Assembly: GCA_041685075.1 (NCBI GenBank)
Contig: JAWLGN010000266.1
Span: 1 to 7,674, forward strand
DNA from: JAMCRM01 sp041685075
GTDB lineage: Bacteria; Acidobacteriota; Terriglobia; Bryobacterales; Bryobacteraceae
Direction: 5' to 3'
DNA length: 7,674 nt
Position 1 is the first letter of the stretch, and each line of letters begins with the position of its first letter. A program made the position numbers and the translations under genes. Shown here in pieces: positions 6,071 to 7,674 of the stretch. The notes under the pieces were generated by a model. The model was not told the DNA's origin, ran no database searches, and saw only the letters and a program-made list of their open reading frames with translations.

Positions 6071-7134
6071 AGCTTGACCGCCTTTCCGCAGGCCGCGGAT
6101 TCATAGATTGCTTCCACCACCTCGAGGGCTCGCACCCCGTCTTCCCCGGTGATGGGCGGGGGCGTGCCGGTGCGGATGGACTTGGCTACATCCGTGAGGA
6201 ACTCCACCCCCAGGATGCCGGTGTAGCCGGGGTGGGGCTGAAGTTCGAACTGGATGTGGCGCCGCGGCGCCGAAGAGAATCCCCCGGCGTCGCTGCACAC
6301 GAACAGCGTCTCCTTTACGCCTTCGAAGGAGGGATTCCAGGAGAGCGCGCCGCCGGTGCCGCGCAGCGCCAGGCCCAGGTCGCGGCCGTAGGGATAGCTG
6401 TCCGGCACAGTATAGCTGATGTCCAGCGCCACTACCGTACCGCGCGAGAACGTCAGCAGGCCGAAGGAGTTGTCCTCAATGTCATACTCCTGGTTCACCT
6501 TGACGTTCTTGCCCACCACTTCGACGACTTCGTCTTCGAGCATCCAGCGGTAGAGATCGATCCAGTGGACCCCCAGGTTATACATCGGCCCGCCGCCGCT
6601 CTGCTCCTTCACCAGCATCCAGGCGGCATTGCCGTCGATGTAGCGCTGCAGGCGGCCCGCGGCACAGCGCCCCTCGCAGCCCACGACGCGGCCGAGCACG
6701 CCGTCCGCGACGAACTGCTTCATCTGCCGCGCCACCGGGTGATAGCGCCAGACGTAAGGCGTGGAGAGCACGACCCCGGCTTTCGATGCCGCTTCCACCA
6801 TGCGGCGGCATCCGGCGGCATCGGCCGCCATGGGCTTTTCTACAACCAGATGGATGCCGCGCTCGGCGCAGGCCACGGCCGCTTCGGGACACTCGGCGTG
6901 GGGCAGGAACAGCAGCGCCAGGTCGAGTTTCTCCCGGGCGATCATTTCGCGCCAGTCGGCGTACGGCTTTACTGGGATGTCCTTGGCGAAAGCCTCCAGC
7001 ACGGCGGCGTTGGAGTCGGCGGCGGCCACCAGTTGCAGCCCGTCAACGGCGGACAGCAGGGGTACGTAGCTACGCGGGTGCAGGTGGCACAAGCCCAGGA
7101 TCCCTACGGACAAAGACCCTTTTTCTTGGCTCAT
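6067..7134 (-). CDS. Gfo/Idh/MocA family oxidoreductase A
   Basis: A 355-residue member of the Gfo/Idh/MocA family and the first gene of the operon. The Rossmann fold begins VGILGLCHLHP (10-20): the first glycine (Gly14) is present, but Cys16 and His19 replace the later glycines of the usual GxGxxG, so the nucleotide-binding turn is unusual. Asp40 closes strand 2. The family lysine is in VVEKPMA (Glu99-Lys100-Pro101), and the catalytic helix reads GGGPMYNLGVHWIDLYRW with His190 and Asp193; Asn186 takes the place often held by Asp. It is only distantly similar to the other Gfo/Idh protein of this operon despite equal length, so the two are not a recent duplication. The ATG at 7134 has AAAGGA seven nt upstream (7142-7147 region). 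Likely acts on a sugar, cyclitol or related ring; exact substrate unknown. It overlaps the next gene by 4 nt. Confidence 0.9.
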   Translation of the reverse strand: MSQEKGSLSVGILGLCHLHPRSYVPLLSAVDGLQLVAAADSNAAVLEAFAKDIPVKPYADWREMIAREKLDLALLFLPHAECPEAAVACAERGIHLVVEKPMAADAAGCRRMVEAASKAGVVLSTPYVWRYHPVARQMKQFVADGVLGRVVGCEGRCAAGRLQRYIDGNAAWMLVKEQSGGGPMYNLGVHWIDLYRWMLEDEVVEVVGKNVKVNQEYDIEDNSFGLLTFSRGTVVALDISYTVPDSYPYGRDLGLALRGTGGALSWNPSFEGVKETLFVCSDAGGFSSAPRRHIQFELQPHPGYTGILGVEFLTDVAKSIRTGTPPPITGEDGVRALEVVEAIYESAACGKAVKL

Positions 7135-7141
7135 CGGGCGG

Positions 7142-7147
7142 TCCTTT
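7142..7147 (-). promoter_or_regulatory. Ribosome-binding site of the first operon gene
   Basis: On the minus strand AAAGGA ends 7 nt before the ATG at 7132-7134. No other start codon in this frame is as well placed, so the site supports the chosen start of the Gfo/Idh/MocA oxidoreductase A gene. Confidence 0.6.
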
Positions 7148-7179
7148 AGCTTTTAGGCAAGATAGAAGAACAACTCCAA

Positions 7180-7209
7180 AGTGTAGGTGCCAGACGGATC
7201 CGGTGTCAA
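7180..7209 (-). promoter_or_regulatory. Sigma-70-like promoter of the six-gene operon
   Basis: On the minus strand a perfect TTGACA (-35, 7209-7204) is followed by an 18-nt spacer and TACACT (-10, 7185-7180; four of six consensus positions). Initiation would be near 7173, leaving a leader of about 39 nt that contains the AAAGGA ribosome-binding site before the ATG at 7134. The spacer contains an 8-bp palindrome CGGATCCG (7195-7202), which might be an operator or chance. This is the only strong promoter-like match I see upstream of the operon. Confidence 0.6.
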
Positions 7210-7225
7210 CCAAAATCTTGATATA

Positions 7226-7240
7226 TGGAAGCCGGTTCCA
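7226..7240. promoter_or_regulatory. Short inverted repeat, candidate operator
   Basis: TGGAA (7226-7230) and TTCCA (7236-7240) are inverted repeats around a 5-nt centre (GCCGG). The centre lies about 60 nt upstream of the predicted operon start point, a common place for an activator, and also between the operon promoter and the divergent DoxX-like gene, so one bound protein could affect both. No regulator gene is in the window and the motif was not matched to a family. Arms of 5 bp are short enough to arise by chance. Confidence 0.3.
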
Positions 7241-7310
7241 CATGGTGAAATATGAAACCTTGGGACAGCCGCTGTCGTTCGAGGTACATTGGAAGGCGAA
7301 ACTCCGGAAT

Positions 7311-7316
7311 GGGGAG
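7311..7316 (+). promoter_or_regulatory. Ribosome-binding site deciding the DoxX-like start
   Basis: GGGGAG lies 7 nt before the ATG at 7324. Two in-frame upstream ATGs exist (7252 and 7309), but 7309 overlaps this site and 7252 lacks a clear ribosome-binding site and would add a charged, non-membrane extension. The ATG at 7324 is therefore preferred. Confidence 0.55.
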
Positions 7317-7323
7317 CGTGGGC

Positions 7324-7674
7324 ATGTCTTTCTCGAGCCACTGGCGCGACGGAGCGCTGGCGCTTTTGCGGATGGCCATCGGCTGGCACTTCTTCTATGA
7401 AGGGTGGGTCAAGCTGATGGAGGCAGGGTGGAGTTCGGCGGGCTACCTGAAGTCCAGTACGGGCCCCCTGGCGGGACTCTTTCAATGGCTTGGCGGCCAA
7501 ACCGGGCTGTTGTGGGTGGTTGACCAGCTCAACATCTGGGGACTGTTGCTCTCCGGGCTGGCCCTGATGGTGGGGTTTGCCGCGCGGCCCGCGGCGGCAG
7601 GCGCCATGGTGCTGCTGTCGCTCTACTACCTGGCCTACCCGCCGCTGTTCGCTCCAACGGTGAACGGCGTGAAC
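7324..7674 (+). CDS. DoxX family membrane protein, N-terminal part (cut by window edge)
   Basis: An open frame of 117 codons with no stop before the window end, so the C terminus is missing. The start of the protein, with the first hydrophobic segment ALALLRMAIGWHFFYEG (11-27), followed by WSSAGYLKSSTGPLAGLF (36-53), is the hallmark of DoxX/TQO-small-subunit-like inner-membrane proteins. Further membrane segments are visible at about 71-87 (NIWGLLLSGLALMVGFA) and 91-109. The aromatic and glycine pattern is family-typical. In archaeal thiosulfate:quinone oxidoreductase the related DoxD subunit passes electrons to quinone; most bacterial homologues have no proven role. It is transcribed away from the operon, sharing the 189-nt intergenic region, so common control is possible. 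Whether it transfers electrons from the operon's chemistry is a guess from position. Confidence 0.8.
   Translation, partial: MSFSSHWRDGALALLRMAIGWHFFYEGWVKLMEAGWSSAGYLKSSTGPLAGLFQWLGGQTGLLWVVDQLNIWGLLLSGLALMVGFAARPAAAGAMVLLSLYYLAYPPLFAPTVNGVN

Larger units (their letters stand above)
7135..7323. other. Divergent intergenic region between operon and DoxX-like gene
   Basis: A 189-nt stretch, noticeably more A/T-rich around 7150-7180 and 7208-7260 than the coding regions. It carries the operon promoter on the minus strand (7180-7209), a short palindrome TGGAA-N5-TTCCA (7226-7240), and the ribosome-binding sites of both flanking genes. No tRNA, riboswitch-like fold or complete small gene stands out. 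A minus-strand open frame across 7153-7500 is present but lies over the promoter and antisense to the DoxX-like gene, so it is not counted. Confidence 0.6.

Noticed and set aside
5099..6106. + strand open frame of 335 codons opposite the D-2-hydroxyacid dehydrogenase
   Set aside because: Low-complexity Asp/His/Val/Arg-rich shadow of a gene with intact NAD-binding and catalytic motifs.
6232..7149. + strand open frame of 305 codons opposite Gfo/Idh/MocA oxidoreductase A
   Set aside because: Same shadow pattern, and it runs into the promoter region.
7218..7246. + strand promoter for the DoxX-like gene: TTGATA (7218-7223) with CATGGT (7241-7246) at 17 nt
   Set aside because: The -35-like hexamer is fair, but the -10 match is only three of six positions; too weak to list as a feature.
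7252..7323. Longer DoxX-like protein from ATG 7252 or 7309
   Set aside because: In frame, but the added residues are charged and not membrane-like, and the clear GGGGAG site fits ATG 7324.
7153..7500. Minus-strand open frame of 115 codons upstream of the operon
   Set aside because: It is antisense to the start of the DoxX-like gene, covers the promoter, and shows no motif or good start region.
1..7674. CRISPR array, tRNA/rRNA gene, insertion sequence or long direct repeats
   Set aside because: Nothing with regular repeats and spacers, no cloverleaf-like or rRNA-like stretch, no transposase motif and no paired terminal repeats were seen by eye.

Overview
The window is high-G+C bacterial DNA, densely coding, with short intergenic gaps and Shine-Dalgarno-led genes. 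The gene content is several Gfo/Idh/MocA oxidoreductases, a DoxX-type membrane protein and a stand-alone PIN toxin. This would fit a soil bacterium such as an acidobacterium (Bryobacter/Solibacter type), but the assignment is only an impression from protein style; no rRNA or marker gene is present to fix it.

Layout. At the left edge, on the + strand, are the last five codons of a gene that overlaps (GTGA) a small PIN-domain ribonuclease gene (15-392), which looks like the toxin half of a VapBC-type pair. That gene runs convergently, with a 15-nt gap, into the end of a six-gene minus-strand operon covering 7134 down to 408. In transcription order the operon encodes: Gfo/Idh/MocA oxidoreductase A (7134-6067), a D-2-hydroxyacid dehydrogenase of the CtBP-like type (6070-5093), a PLP class III aminotransferase (5083-3767), an M20 (ArgE/DapE-like) metallo-deacylase (3770-2529), a zinc-dependent MDR alcohol/polyol dehydrogenase (2521-1472) and Gfo/Idh/MocA oxidoreductase B (1475-408). 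Three of the five junctions are 4-nt stop/start overlaps and the other two gaps are 7 and 9 nt, so the genes are almost certainly co-transcribed and translationally coupled. A good sigma-70-like promoter (TTGACA, 18-nt spacer, TACACT) precedes the first gene. To the right, divergently transcribed on the + strand and cut by the window edge, is a DoxX-family membrane protein (7324 onward).

How the genes may work together. The set combines N-deacylation (M20), amino-group removal or addition (class III aminotransferase) and four NAD(P)-dependent dehydrogenases of sugar/polyol/hydroxyacid types. The simplest reading is a soluble cytoplasmic route that remodels or degrades an N-acylated amino compound, perhaps an amino sugar, aminocyclitol or N-acyl amino acid derivative. 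The combination does not match a named pathway that I recognise. No transporter, kinase, glycosidase or regulator lies within the operon, so substrate and direction (catabolic or biosynthetic) remain open. The divergent DoxX protein could connect the redox chemistry to the membrane, but this is inference from position only.
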